This document shows, in pieces, positions 8,261 through 16,919 of a DNA stretch of 64,000 nucleotides. The stretch's first letter is position 1; each line of letters opens with the position of its first letter. Origin of the DNA: Chitinophaga costaii (GTDB lineage Bacteria; Bacteroidota; Bacteroidia; Chitinophagales; Chitinophagaceae); the NCBI RefSeq assembly GCF_900094705.1, contig NZ_FMAR01000001.1, forward strand, positions 1-64,000, given 5' to 3'. Both the position numbers and the translations under genes were made by a program. The notes beneath the pieces are model-generated. The model saw nothing but the letters and a program-made list of their open reading frames with translations, was not told the origin of the DNA and made no database searches.

Positions 8261-10927
8261 TTAGAACTCCATCCGCACGCTCACAAAAACATTCCGGCGC
8301 ACCAGGGGAACGCTATAGAAGTTTTGCAAGGTCGCGTAATTGTTGAAACTGGAAAAGTATTTTACATTGGCAAGGTTATCTGCCTTAATTGCTACAGACA
8401 CCGGGGCTTTATTAAATTTATAGTTCACCATGGCGTCCATAAACAAAAAAGATTTGGCCTGCGGGGTAAACAGGTTGTTGTTGTAATAACTGGTAGTGTA
8501 GGTAAAACTCAATTGCTTGTTCACTTGCAGGCGCTGCTCCAGGGTGGATTTTATATTACAAATATCCGGGGCAATATTGGCAGATGCCAGGCCTTCTATT
8601 TTATTCCGGCCATACAAGCCCTGGCTGGATAGTTTAATAAAGTACACCTTATGCCAGTTCCTTTTCAGGGAAAGCGTTACACCGTAGCTGGAAAGCTTGT
8701 TTTTATAAATCTGATGATCGTCGCCGATAATCAGATTAGCACCCTTGTTGTACTGCCCGGTAATATTTATCACCGCATGCAGGAATAACGATGGGATGAT
8801 ATGGGAAGTGGAAATGCCCAATTGATCGGATCCCCGGTTCATGAGGCTGTCTTGCTGGATGGCTACAAAATCTTTCAACGTTTGGAAGCTGGCTATACTG
8901 GTGAAATTATGCATATAATACAGATACAACGTACTGGACACCTCGCTTTTATGCCACTGTTTAAAAAAATTTGAATTCATTGTAAACGAACGTTGTGGGC
9001 GGTTTACACCACTCCACTGCCTAAATGAAGTGAGGGAGCTTGGATAGATGGCCCTTTGCAATTGATAGGGCGCTAATTGCCTTTGATACAGGGTTCCATT
9101 GATCTCACCATTATATCCATCCCCAAAGCTAAATGGCTGACTTACATCAAAATAGTATTCTGGTACCGTAAACCGATCACTCAAGTCAGGTTCCCGGGTG
9201 GTGGCATGGGAAAAGCCATAATCAGTTTTAAACCTGGTGGCTTTTTTTCCCCATAATGATATATTTTTTTCCAGCACTACATGGAGATTATTAATCGTAT
9301 AATCACCGGCATTACTAAACCCTGGTGGCATAAGCGTGTTGGTGGCGTTTGCGGTATCGGTGAGTTTCAACTGGTTGGCCAGGTGAAGGGAAGTCCTCAC
9401 ATAGTTAATCGACATATCAAAAGGCCATCCCTTATTATGATTGTAATATTTCCAGTTGGCCGTTATGGTTTGATAGGTGGGGCTACCCTGCTGGCTGAGC
9501 AAATCGAAGTGCCCGTTTTCCACGCCAAAAACCTGGTTCCAGTTTGGCGACCATCCCTGGCCATATTGGCCTAGTTTTTCTTTATTATAATTCACCTGCA
9601 AAATAGCGGCCTTGGTCTTGGAAATCCGGTGCGTATAAAGCAGGCTTGCCGACCCGCTCGTCCAATTGTTGTCCAGTTGATTGCGCACAAAACTGCGCGT
9701 TGTATCTGTATAGCTACTGAACTGGCCTCCGCCGGTACGATCGATAAACAGGTGGCCGCTCACGTTAAGTTCGCGGGAACTGTCCGGGTGATAGATAAAG
9801 GTTTGCCGCACCGCCAACAGCGATGGGCGGTAAGTGATGCGGTTGCTATCCAGGCGGCTGAAATAGGTACTACCCGTTAAAATCTTCGCATTATTATAAC
9901 TGCGTTGTTGCTGGTTATCTTTGAGAAAATTTAATTCCGTTTCACTCCGTAGTTTTTTATTAACCGGCAGGTTCACCTGTAGGCGGTTATCCCATTGGCG
10001 ATTTTGAATGTACCACCGGTTCTCAAATCCGGGAATGGTTTGTAAAGGGTGATTACTGATCATCAGGTTTTGGGCGATGGTTTCATCTGCCTGTTTAAAT
10101 TCACGTTCCTCCTCCCAACCTATCCCTTCGCCAATGCTATTAAAATTACCAATGTAACCCACCTTTGCTTTCTGGAGCAGGGAAAACAAAACAGGACTTA
10201 CGCTGTAGCGGTGCGCAGTACCCACGCCTGCCTCCGCATCGCCAAACACGGTGTGTAATTTATCTTTTTTAAGGCCCAGGTTTAACACGGTATTTCTGCC
10301 CCCGCCCATACCCGCCAATAGCGGCTGATCATTTTGGTTTTCGATGGCTTGTAAAGTATTGATCACATGAACCGGGAAGCTGTTCAGTAACAATTTTATT
10401 TTATCGCCGAAAAGCTCTTCTCCATCCATGCGGATCTTTTTTATCTCCCGGTGATTATACAGCAATCTACCATCGTCCATTATTTCAAATCCGGGCACTT
10501 TGGTGATCAGGTCTTTTAACTTGCGCTCATCTCCATCCTTAAAATAATCTGCCTTAAAAAAGGTAGTATCGCCTCTTTTCCACACCGGTGGCGCCTTCAC
10601 CTCCACGGGATGTAAACCACGGGGTTGATACTTCATGACCGCACTAACCGTAACGATTTTTAACTGCGCACTCACAAAGGCCCTCACCACTAGGGGGGCA
10701 TAACCCAGGTGGGTGATCTGAAAATTAAGGGTATCGGGCGATGGCAAGGTGAGCGACTGTTCAAACGTATTTTTATCGCCGGTATTAAAATAACCGTATA
10801 TCATGCGGGAAGAGGTTCCATACACCTTCACATAACAGTCGGACACCCCTACGCCGGCGCTGTCGAGTATCTCCCCCTTCACGATAACGGGTAGCCCCTG
10901 GGCATACCCTTTCCGGTACAGCATCAA
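8261..10927 (-). CDS. TonB-dependent-receptor-like outer-membrane protein
   Basis: An 888-aa outer-membrane beta-barrel protein. Residues ~10-100 form a carboxypeptidase-regulatory-like beta-sandwich, followed by a plug-like segment (KDLITKVPGFEIMDDGRL) and a long barrel ending in VSVRMEF, with the terminal aromatic residue typical of barrels. Such proteins without the usual TonB-box signature are common in Bacteroidota next to GLPGLI genes. The annotated start is a TTG, but the in-frame codons before it encode a good signal peptide (IKTIANTLFLALLLMLY, then the AQ site). Translation may begin at ATT 10966, overlapping the GLPGLI stop by coupling. The ligand is unknown. Confidence 0.8.
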   Translation of the reverse strand: MMLYRKGYAQGLPVIVKGEILDSAGVGVSDCYVKVYGTSSRMIYGYFNTGDKNTFEQSLTLPSPDTLNFQITHLGYAPLVVRAFVSAQLKIVTVSAVMKYQPRGLHPVEVKAPPVWKRGDTTFFKADYFKDGDERKLKDLITKVPGFEIMDDGRLLYNHREIKKIRMDGEELFGDKIKLLLNSFPVHVINTLQAIENQNDQPLLAGMGGGRNTVLNLGLKKDKLHTVFGDAEAGVGTAHRYSVSPVLFSLLQKAKVGYIGNFNSIGEGIGWEEEREFKQADETIAQNLMISNHPLQTIPGFENRWYIQNRQWDNRLQVNLPVNKKLRSETELNFLKDNQQQRSYNNAKILTGSTYFSRLDSNRITYRPSLLAVRQTFIYHPDSSRELNVSGHLFIDRTGGGQFSSYTDTTRSFVRNQLDNNWTSGSASLLYTHRISKTKAAILQVNYNKEKLGQYGQGWSPNWNQVFGVENGHFDLLSQQGSPTYQTITANWKYYNHNKGWPFDMSINYVRTSLHLANQLKLTDTANATNTLMPPGFSNAGDYTINNLHVVLEKNISLWGKKATRFKTDYGFSHATTREPDLSDRFTVPEYYFDVSQPFSFGDGYNGEINGTLYQRQLAPYQLQRAIYPSSLTSFRQWSGVNRPQRSFTMNSNFFKQWHKSEVSSTLYLYYMHNFTSIASFQTLKDFVAIQQDSLMNRGSDQLGISTSHIIPSLFLHAVINITGQYNKGANLIIGDDHQIYKNKLSSYGVTLSLKRNWHKVYFIKLSSQGLYGRNKIEGLASANIAPDICNIKSTLEQRLQVNKQLSFTYTTSYYNNNLFTPQAKSFLFMDAMVNYKFNKAPVSVAIKADNLANVKYFSSFNNYATLQNFYSVPLVRRNVFVSVRMEF

Positions 10928-10953
10928 CAGCAGGGCCAGAAAAAGCGTATTGG

Positions 10954-11700
10954 CTATTGTTTTAATAGTTCTTGTTTTTTGCTGGGGCGGCTGGGGCGAT
11001 CATTTACAGTACCTCTATATAAATCAGACCGTTTGTCAAATGGCTGGTTAAATTCTTGTGGCCAGAATAGGCTGTCCTGCACAACTCCATTCGTATCGTA
11101 GCTATCCAGCGTGTAATGCCGGTGATCGGGTATACTTTCTGCATCCACGACCAGGCCGGGTACACCCATGATATTCTCGACACCCGCCTGCATGGGAATA
11201 TCTGGACAAAACCAAAGCTCCCATTGAGGTATTCCATGTAAGGTTAAGGTAGCCTTTTGACAGTGCAAGCCATTGATCTCCTTGGTATCCGTTAGAAAAA
11301 CCCACTGATAATAATTGGGATCAAAATTTTGTATCCGGTTGGGCAGAGTAGACAACTGGTCTACCCTACGCCGGTAAACAAGGCTATCAAAGTCGTAATA
11401 ATTAATGCTTTGAATAGTGTCTGTATTTAAAGAAAAAGAGTAAGTATGATATGGATTGGGACTAACGCTTATAGCACCATCAGGATATTTATTCAGGTAT
11501 GCAGGCCTTTCAAAATAAATATAGCGGTTCCCTTTTCTGTATAAAAAACCTTTAAGAGTAATGGATTCCCGGTGAACGTCTCCTCCATCGAGGTCCATTT
11601 TTATCGTGAAAGTAACGGTATATTCCGCTTGTAGTGATTGCGCATTAGCTGTAGGAGCATGCAAGACAAACAAAACAGTGAGTAATAGCAGGTATCTCAT
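10954..11700 (-). CDS. GLPGLI family exported protein, copy 1
   Basis: A 248-aa protein with a signal peptide (MRYLLLLTVLFVLHAPTANA). The family-naming motif appears as GVPGLVVDAES, preceded by a W-F-C-P-D-I-P segment, as usual for GLPGLI proteins. Function is not known; the family occurs in Bacteroidota beside outer-membrane barrel proteins. The start at 11700 is chosen because the signal peptide begins there; the frame is open to 11775. The stop overlaps the beginning of the barrel gene frame. It is a close paralogue of the gene at 12062-12799 and lies in a tandem duplication. Confidence 0.85.
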   Translation of the reverse strand: MRYLLLLTVLFVLHAPTANAQSLQAEYTVTFTIKMDLDGGDVHRESITLKGFLYRKGNRYIYFERPAYLNKYPDGAISVSPNPYHTYSFSLNTDTIQSINYYDFDSLVYRRRVDQLSTLPNRIQNFDPNYYQWVFLTDTKEINGLHCQKATLTLHGIPQWELWFCPDIPMQAGVENIMGVPGLVVDAESIPDHRHYTLDSYDTNGVVQDSLFWPQEFNQPFDKRSDLYRGTVNDRPSRPSKKQELLKQ

Positions 11701-11934
11701 ATGTGCGGTTATTAAAGCAATGGGAGGATAAATATTTGGTAACGGCCATTGGCGTTCGCCTGGTCTATGCATCATTTATTGGCAAGACCAGCTTTTACGA
11801 GCACGTGTATTGCATACGTTTTTGCATGTTGGGTAATTTAAGCACGGGGTTTAATAATACTGCCCATCTAAAATAAAATATAATTTGTTAAGGAAAATCC
11901 AAAAGAACCGGGTAATGTTTTTTCATAAAGGACC

Positions 11935-12060
11935 ATTATATCCATACACCTTCGCATAACAGTCGAACACTCCCACGCCAGGGCTGTCACGATAACAGGT
12001 AGCCCCTGGGCATACCCTTTCCGGTACAACATCAACAGCAGGGCCAGAAAAAGCGTATTG
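11935..12060 (-). pseudogene. Truncated 5' fragment of the barrel gene, left by duplication
   Basis: This segment matches 10820-10953 closely, including the signal-peptide codons (ANTLFLALLLMLYRKGYAQG), and then carries a ~20 bp deletion that shifts the frame. No barrel follows; the next gene is GLPGLI copy 1. It is the relic of a tandem duplication of GLPGLI plus the start of the TonB-type gene. Confidence 0.8.
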
Positions 12061-12061
12061 G

Positions 12062-12799
12062 CTATTGTTTTAATAGTTCTTGTTTTTTACTGATGCGATC
12101 GTTTTCCTTACCACTCCGTAATGCGGGTGGTTTGCTAAAGGGTTCGTTAAATTCTTTCGGCCAGAATATACTGTCTGGCACCACGGCATTTGCATCGTAG
12201 CTATCCAGCGTGTAGTGCTTATGGTCGGACATCCGTTCTGCTTCCACGATCAGGCCAGGTACCCCCTTGATATTTCCTATACCCGCTTGCATAGGAATAT
12301 CAGGACAAAACCACAACACCCATTGCAGGTTGCCGCGTAATGTTAAGGTAGCTTTTTGACAGTGCAAGCCATTGATCTCTTTGGTATCTGTTAAAAAATC
12401 CCAGTGATAATAATTGGGATTAAAATTTTGCACCCGGTTGGGCAGGGTAGACAATTGATCTATCCGGTACCGGTAAATAAGGCTATCAAAGTCACTATAA
12501 TAGATGCTTTGAATAGTATCTGTATTTAGGTTAAAAGAATACCCGGTGTTCGCAGTAGTATTCGCGACAAACTGTCCATCAGGACGATCTTTCAAATACT
12601 CCGGTTTTTCAAAATAAATATAGCGGCTGCCTTTTTTGTACAAATAACCCGTGAAGGAAATAGATTGCATGGGGGAGTCTCCGCCTGCGGGGCCTACATC
12701 TATGGTGGATACAATGGCGTATTGCGCCCGGAGCGATTGTGCTTGGGCTACAGGCCAGTGCAGCATAGGCAAAACAGTAAGTAATAACAGGTATCTCAT
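12062..12799 (-). CDS. GLPGLI family exported protein, copy 2
   Basis: A 245-aa paralogue of the protein at 10954-11700, with the signal peptide MRYLLLLTVLPMLHWPVAQA and motif GVPGLIVEAER. The two copies share most residues in the core (for example SIYYSDFDSLIYR versus SINYYDFDSLVYR) but differ in the C-terminal tail. Its downstream partner is only a broken fragment, so this copy no longer drives a barrel gene. The start at 12799 was chosen for the signal peptide. Confidence 0.85.
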   Translation of the reverse strand: MRYLLLLTVLPMLHWPVAQAQSLRAQYAIVSTIDVGPAGGDSPMQSISFTGYLYKKGSRYIYFEKPEYLKDRPDGQFVANTTANTGYSFNLNTDTIQSIYYSDFDSLIYRYRIDQLSTLPNRVQNFNPNYYHWDFLTDTKEINGLHCQKATLTLRGNLQWVLWFCPDIPMQAGIGNIKGVPGLIVEAERMSDHKHYTLDSYDANAVVPDSIFWPKEFNEPFSKPPALRSGKENDRISKKQELLKQ

Positions 12800-13158
12800 G
12801 CGTGCAGTAATTAAAGCAATAGGAGAATGAATATGATAGCTACAGCCATTGGCACCCACCTAAACCATGCATCATTTGTTCGCAAGGCAGGCGTTTACCA
12901 GCAGGTCTATTGGATGCGTGTATTCATGTTGGGTAATTTAGCACGGGGTTAAATAATACTACCCATCTAAAATAAAATATAATTTGTTAAGGGAAACCCA
13001 AAAAAACTAGATAACAATTCTTAATTCTATTGCCCTGGCATATGCTAGCCCTTATCTCCTCCTATTCTTATTTCACAAAACTACATACTACTCCTTTGGC
13101 AAATATCTATGGGATCACCTGCCATATTGGTGATAAAAGCGGCTGTCCGGAAATTTTT

Positions 13159-13166
13159 TATCTTTG
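13159..13166 (+). promoter_or_regulatory. Candidate Bacteroidota -7 element TATCTTTG
   Basis: Exact match to the TAnnTTTG -7 consensus of Bacteroidota, 106 bp before the ATG at 13273. A TTG lies at 13127-13129, somewhat farther away than the usual ~20 bp for the -33 element, so the match is only suggestive. Confidence 0.4.
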
Positions 13167-13272
13167 CCTGAGTGTATCATTTGCTTGTTACCACATAAAA
13201 ATCAAACTATTGGGGTTAATCGCCCCCTTTTTGTTTAGCTACTTATTTTACCCAGACAACAATATATCTTAT

Positions 13273-14610
13273 ATGGAAACCTTTTCTTTCAAATTTCAAC
13301 AGGTAAAAGCTATTTGGTATTTGTTCTTGGGGCTTATAGGAATTCCATTTATCGCTTTCCTTAGTAATAATGCACCTATTGGCTGGTTTCTGTTGATTAT
13401 ACTAACTCCAATGGCCCTGGCTTTTTTTTTATTTTTCAAGAAAATAAAAGATGCCGATACTATTACGCTGGAAGACGACCACATAAATTCTGCAAGATTT
13501 GGTAAAATATATTACGCCGATATTGTATCTGCAAAATCACCCTGGCTTTATAGTACACCTGCGTTACAACTAAAACTCCGGAATGGCCAAAAGATTACCT
13601 GGGCAGCCTCTTTTCAAAACAATATTACTACCAGTAAGCAAGATGCGCAGACATTAGTTGCTTTTACCAATGCATTAATTAATAAAACGAGTACACGACA
13701 AGATGTACTTTTCAATCAAGCAGCAGCAGACACGAAGTCATCGCCCATAAAAAACATAAATACCGCTCCAATTGGTCAACCTATTAGTCCAACATTGCAT
13801 CAATCATTAGCAGGAGCGCAGAAGCGAAATCTAAAACCCCAATGGGTGGCCATCCCAGCCGGCTCCATTATAGTATTGTTGTTGGCTTTAAAAAACTGCG
13901 GAACAGATTATATAAAAAAGCATAAAGATGATGAAGTAAGAAATATACTCCAGAACAGCGAACAGCAGTATGATCAAAGCATACAGGATGCTAGAAAAAT
14001 GATCGATAGCATGACGAACGTGTTGGGTCCGGTATATCTTTATACCAATGATTCTGTTGTTTCGGTGCATTTGATGCCCGATATAAATACTGGGGATGCA
14101 GCTATTTTGGATAATGTACCTGTACTACAACATTCATTAATGTTTGATTCCATCAAAAAATTTATTGCACACCCCGATAGTTTCGCGTATAAAATTGCGA
14201 TCGAACGCAAAGCGAATGATGTAGCATGGCTTCAGAAGAGTGTATTCAATTATGGCGACTCAACAGATACCTGGCTGTATCTTTTATCAATCGATCCCGA
14301 TATTGATGTATCAAAAGATCGTGCAGTGATAGATACTATCCACGGTTCCGGCTCCAAACCGTTTGAATTTTCTACCGGCATACCTGTTTATAAAAATAAA
14401 TCTTTATTGCAAAGCATGGAAGCTGCCAGCCCCAACTTGAGCATGATGCTTGCAAGAGCGCACTTCAGTAAAAATTATAAATTGTATTTGGTGGGCGTAC
14501 GGAAAGATAATATTTCGGAAGCGTTGTTTTCGAAAGCCATTACGGTTTTCAACAAACAATTAGCCGCCGTAAAAGCCGATACCAATAGCTTTCATTATTC
14601 CAAACGATAG
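13273..14610 (+). CDS. Membrane protein of unknown function
   Basis: A 445-aa protein with two N-terminal transmembrane helices (IWYLFLGLIGIPFIAFL and GWFLLIILTPMALAFFLFF), a cytoplasmic or periplasmic stretch of ~120 residues, a third helix near residue 200 (SIIVLLLALKN) and a large C-terminal domain with repeated DS and YD segments. I recognise no family. The ATG at 13273 is used; an open frame reaches back to a TTG at 13030, but those codons do not look coding and include the promoter-like TATCTTTG. It is monocistronic, divergent from GLPGLI copy 2. Confidence 0.65.
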   Translation: METFSFKFQQVKAIWYLFLGLIGIPFIAFLSNNAPIGWFLLIILTPMALAFFLFFKKIKDADTITLEDDHINSARFGKIYYADIVSAKSPWLYSTPALQLKLRNGQKITWAASFQNNITTSKQDAQTLVAFTNALINKTSTRQDVLFNQAAADTKSSPIKNINTAPIGQPISPTLHQSLAGAQKRNLKPQWVAIPAGSIIVLLLALKNCGTDYIKKHKDDEVRNILQNSEQQYDQSIQDARKMIDSMTNVLGPVYLYTNDSVVSVHLMPDINTGDAAILDNVPVLQHSLMFDSIKKFIAHPDSFAYKIAIERKANDVAWLQKSVFNYGDSTDTWLYLLSIDPDIDVSKDRAVIDTIHGSGSKPFEFSTGIPVYKNKSLLQSMEAASPNLSMMLARAHFSKNYKLYLVGVRKDNISEALFSKAITVFNKQLAAVKADTNSFHYSKR

Positions 14611-14708
14611 GATATTTTAATAAGGACGCCCCCAATAATGAGGTTGGCGCTGGAGTCATACCGTAACGCTGATGGTTTCCCATTCATTCACAACACCTCC
14701 TTTTCCAG

Positions 14709-14950
14709 GGCAATCTTCCGGTAAGCCATCACGCTATTGTTATTTATTGGCAGATGAAATAGTGGAGCTTTAGGGAAAGGCAGATGGATTAGGGGTGCTT
14801 TATCCACCCGTTGAGAAAATGAAAGCAGGCCTTCCCCATCTTTTGGGCAGCCTGGAAATAGAAAATGTGGGTCACTGGGTACAACATGAAGCGGCAGCAC
14901 AGGTGAGCGAACAGTTACTTAAATTCTTAGCCAACGTAAAGGCGTCTTAG
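14709..14950 (+). pseudogene. C-terminal remnant of an alpha/beta hydrolase
   Basis: The frame 14819-14950 (ATG to TAG) encodes 43 residues containing GHWVQHEAAAQVSEQLLKFL, the strand-helix with the catalytic histidine found at the end of epoxide-hydrolase-like alpha/beta hydrolases. Fragments upstream to about 14709 read like preceding parts with stops and frame changes. The N-terminal two-thirds are missing, so it is a dead gene. Confidence 0.6.
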
Positions 14951-15304
14951 TTTTGCCAAACAGATGATCCCATCCACAGCGTGTGAACACTTCTGTTGGA
15001 TCGGTATAAATTACCATAATCAAACCTCTATGCCCCTTTTGCAGCATCTTATGTTGTAAACAATTATTGCACAGCCTTCCGCTGTAATGTGTAAGCGTAG
15101 AAAATAAACATTGGATAATTACTACTGCACAGTGTGATTTAACTCTCCGTAAAAATCCTTCACAGTAACTATTTGTCTTTGCACAATTGCAATGCCTCAT
15201 TTAATAAGGCATATTCATCCAAGCCAAATCCAATGAATTAGCAAATGAGCGTAAGCAAATGCAGGATTTGCACACCAGTCAGTACTATACCTTGGAATCC
15301 ATAA
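14951..15304. other. Intergenic stretch without recognisable gene
   Basis: No frame with coding character was found on either strand. The stretch is AT-rich with scattered stops and lies between a hydrolase remnant and a repeat tail, which fits a region of gene decay. Confidence 0.5.
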
Positions 15305-15307
15305 AAT

Positions 15308-15430
15308 TCACCATGGTGGCTACCATGCATTTAGTCCCCCTTTAATGGGGACAGGGGGATGACCTCGTACATCATTCGCCCCTATCCCTTCGAGACCCCA
15401 GAAAAAGCCATGATGACTCTGAGCCACCAT
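15308..15430. repeat. Partial third copy of the fold-back element tail
   Basis: CCATGGTGGCT at 15311-15321 is followed by a C-run/G-run hairpin (GTCCCC at 15334-15339, GGGGAC at 15347-15352), in the same order as the tails of the elements at 4361-4770 and 6749-7160. The inverse word AGCCACCAT at 15422-15430 closes the segment. The central fold-back arms are absent. Confidence 0.5.
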
Positions 15431-15546
15431 AGCGGGTTTGATAACCTCGAAGCATAGAAGGGATCGTATCGAATGCAAAAAAAGAAATCCGCGGATGCAA
15501 CTCCCGGCCCAAGCCGGAAAACCACTACATTCCCAATACCAAACAC

Positions 15547-15566
15547 TTTGTCCGGAACCGGACAAA
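15547..15566. promoter_or_regulatory. Dyad upstream activator site (candidate enhancer)
   Basis: TTTGTCCGGAACCGGACAAA has perfect 9-bp arms and a 2-base centre. It lies 49 bp upstream of the sigma-54 promoter, a usual place for an NtrC-type activator. The only sigma-54 regulator here is encoded at the end of the same operon (21633-23006), so it is the likely binder. Confidence 0.6.
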
Positions 15567-15615
15567 TTTCGCACTACAAATCCACGCAAACATCTTATTA
15601 TCAACAATTTGCCTT

Positions 15616-15630
15616 TGGCACCCGGCTTGT
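15616..15630 (+). promoter_or_regulatory. Sigma-54 promoter (-24/-12)
   Basis: TGGCAC at 15616-15621, five bases, then TTGT at 15627-15630: this matches the TGGCAC-N5-TTGC consensus except for the last base. It is 25 bp before the ATG of the efflux operon, so transcription would begin about a dozen bases before the start codon. Confidence 0.75.
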
Positions 15631-15654
15631 AAACTCACCGTCCTAAACACCCTT

Positions 15655-16902
15655 ATGGACACGGTTATTGCGGCAAGCGTAAGAAAACGCACCACCTACA
15701 AATGGCTGATCACCGGCGGCGCGGTACTGTTGCTACTGGGGGCAGGCGTATGGCTGCTGCGGTATGCGGTGTCGTCCTCCATTAGCCGGTCTGTGATCAC
15801 CACGGCGGTGGTAGAAAAAGGCAATATAGAAAATACCCTCACCGCTACCGGCGAGGTGCTGCCGGAATTTGAAGAAGTTATTACAAGTCCTATCAATGCT
15901 TCGGTGCAGCAGGTAGCGCTGAACGCAGGCAGTACCGTAAAAGCCGGTGAATCGCTGTTGACCCTGGATAAATCTGCTACGCAAACCAGTTACGAAAAAC
16001 TAAAGTTCCAGTTGGAGTCTAAACGCAACGACATTAAAAAACTACGGCTTCAGTTGGACAAGAGTTTTTATGATATCAAGTCCAACAACGACATCAAGCA
16101 ACTACAGATCAACAGCCTGGAGGCAGATGTAGAAAACGCCCGCCGCCTGTACAAGGCCGGCGGGGGTACCCGGGAGGATATTGAGAAAGCGGAGCTAAAC
16201 CTGAAAGTGGCCCGCCTGGAAAAACTGCAACTGGAAAATGAAATCAAAAGCAAGCAGCAAACCATGCAGGTGGAGATGCGGGAAGCGGAAATAGCCGCCG
16301 CCATCCAGGATAATGAATTACAGGAACTGCAACGGAAACTGCAACAGGCCAATGTTGTAGCCAGTCGAGATGGCGTTATTACCTGGATAAACCGCAACAT
16401 CGGTGCGGTGATCCATGAGGGCGATGCGCTGGCACGCATTGCAGACCTCAACAGCTTTAAAGTGCAGGGCAGTATTTCTGACAACTATCTGGACCAGCTG
16501 CACAAGGGCATGGCGGCCATTGTGCGCATGAACGAGTTGCAGATACGGGGCACTGTGATCAACATACAACCCGCGGTGCAGAATGGCATCATCACTTTTG
16601 ATGTGCAACTCAATGAACGCAATCACCCGCTGCTGCATCCTAACCTGAAAGTAGATGTATACCTGGTCACCGCTGCGCAAAACAATGTGCTGCGCGTAGC
16701 CAACGGCCCTGCTTTCCGGGGAGCCGCCACGCAGGACATTTTCATTATCCGCCACCAAAAAGCCGAACGGGTAGCCGTGCATATTGGCATGAGTAATTTC
16801 GATTACGTGGAACTCAAAGACCATGTAAAACCCGGCGACGTAGTGATCACCAATGACATGAGCAATTATAAAAATGCACAAACCCTTACGCTGACGCCAT
16901 AA
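15655..16902 (+). CDS. HlyD-family periplasmic adaptor (membrane fusion protein)
   Basis: A 415-aa inner-membrane-anchored adaptor that links an ABC exporter to TolC. One N-terminal helix (WLITGGAVLLLLGAGVWLL) is followed by a split lipoyl domain, a long coiled coil at residues ~105-225 (many K/E/L heptads) and a beta-barrel with IVRMNELQIRGTV. First gene of a five-gene efflux operon under the sigma-54 promoter at 15616. It pairs with TolC (16920) and the MacB-type ABC parts (18426-21545). The efflux substrate is unknown; such systems in Bacteroidota are thought to export peptides or drugs. Confidence 0.9.
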   Translation: MDTVIAASVRKRTTYKWLITGGAVLLLLGAGVWLLRYAVSSSISRSVITTAVVEKGNIENTLTATGEVLPEFEEVITSPINASVQQVALNAGSTVKAGESLLTLDKSATQTSYEKLKFQLESKRNDIKKLRLQLDKSFYDIKSNNDIKQLQINSLEADVENARRLYKAGGGTREDIEKAELNLKVARLEKLQLENEIKSKQQTMQVEMREAEIAAAIQDNELQELQRKLQQANVVASRDGVITWINRNIGAVIHEGDALARIADLNSFKVQGSISDNYLDQLHKGMAAIVRMNELQIRGTVINIQPAVQNGIITFDVQLNERNHPLLHPNLKVDVYLVTAAQNNVLRVANGPAFRGAATQDIFIIRHQKAERVAVHIGMSNFDYVELKDHVKPGDVVITNDMSNYKNAQTLTLTP

Positions 16903-16919
16903 ACGCCGCCACACTATTT

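Larger units (their letters stand above)
10820..13015 (-). repeat. Tandem duplication of ~1.1 kb GLPGLI unit
   Basis: Unit 1 covers ~10820-11932 and unit 2 ~11935-13015. Each holds, in minus-strand order, a leader with the shared words GGGTAATTTA and AAAATAAAATATAATTTGTT, a GLPGLI gene, and the start of the barrel gene. Leaders, coding parts and barrel-gene starts all align in the same order, so the unit was duplicated as a block. The barrel start is intact only in unit 1. Confidence 0.85.

Noticed and set aside
13030..13272. Upstream extension of the membrane-protein gene to a TTG at 13030
   Set aside because: The extra 81 codons overlap a promoter-like TATCTTTG and lack coding character; ATG at 13273 begins a plausible N-terminal helix.
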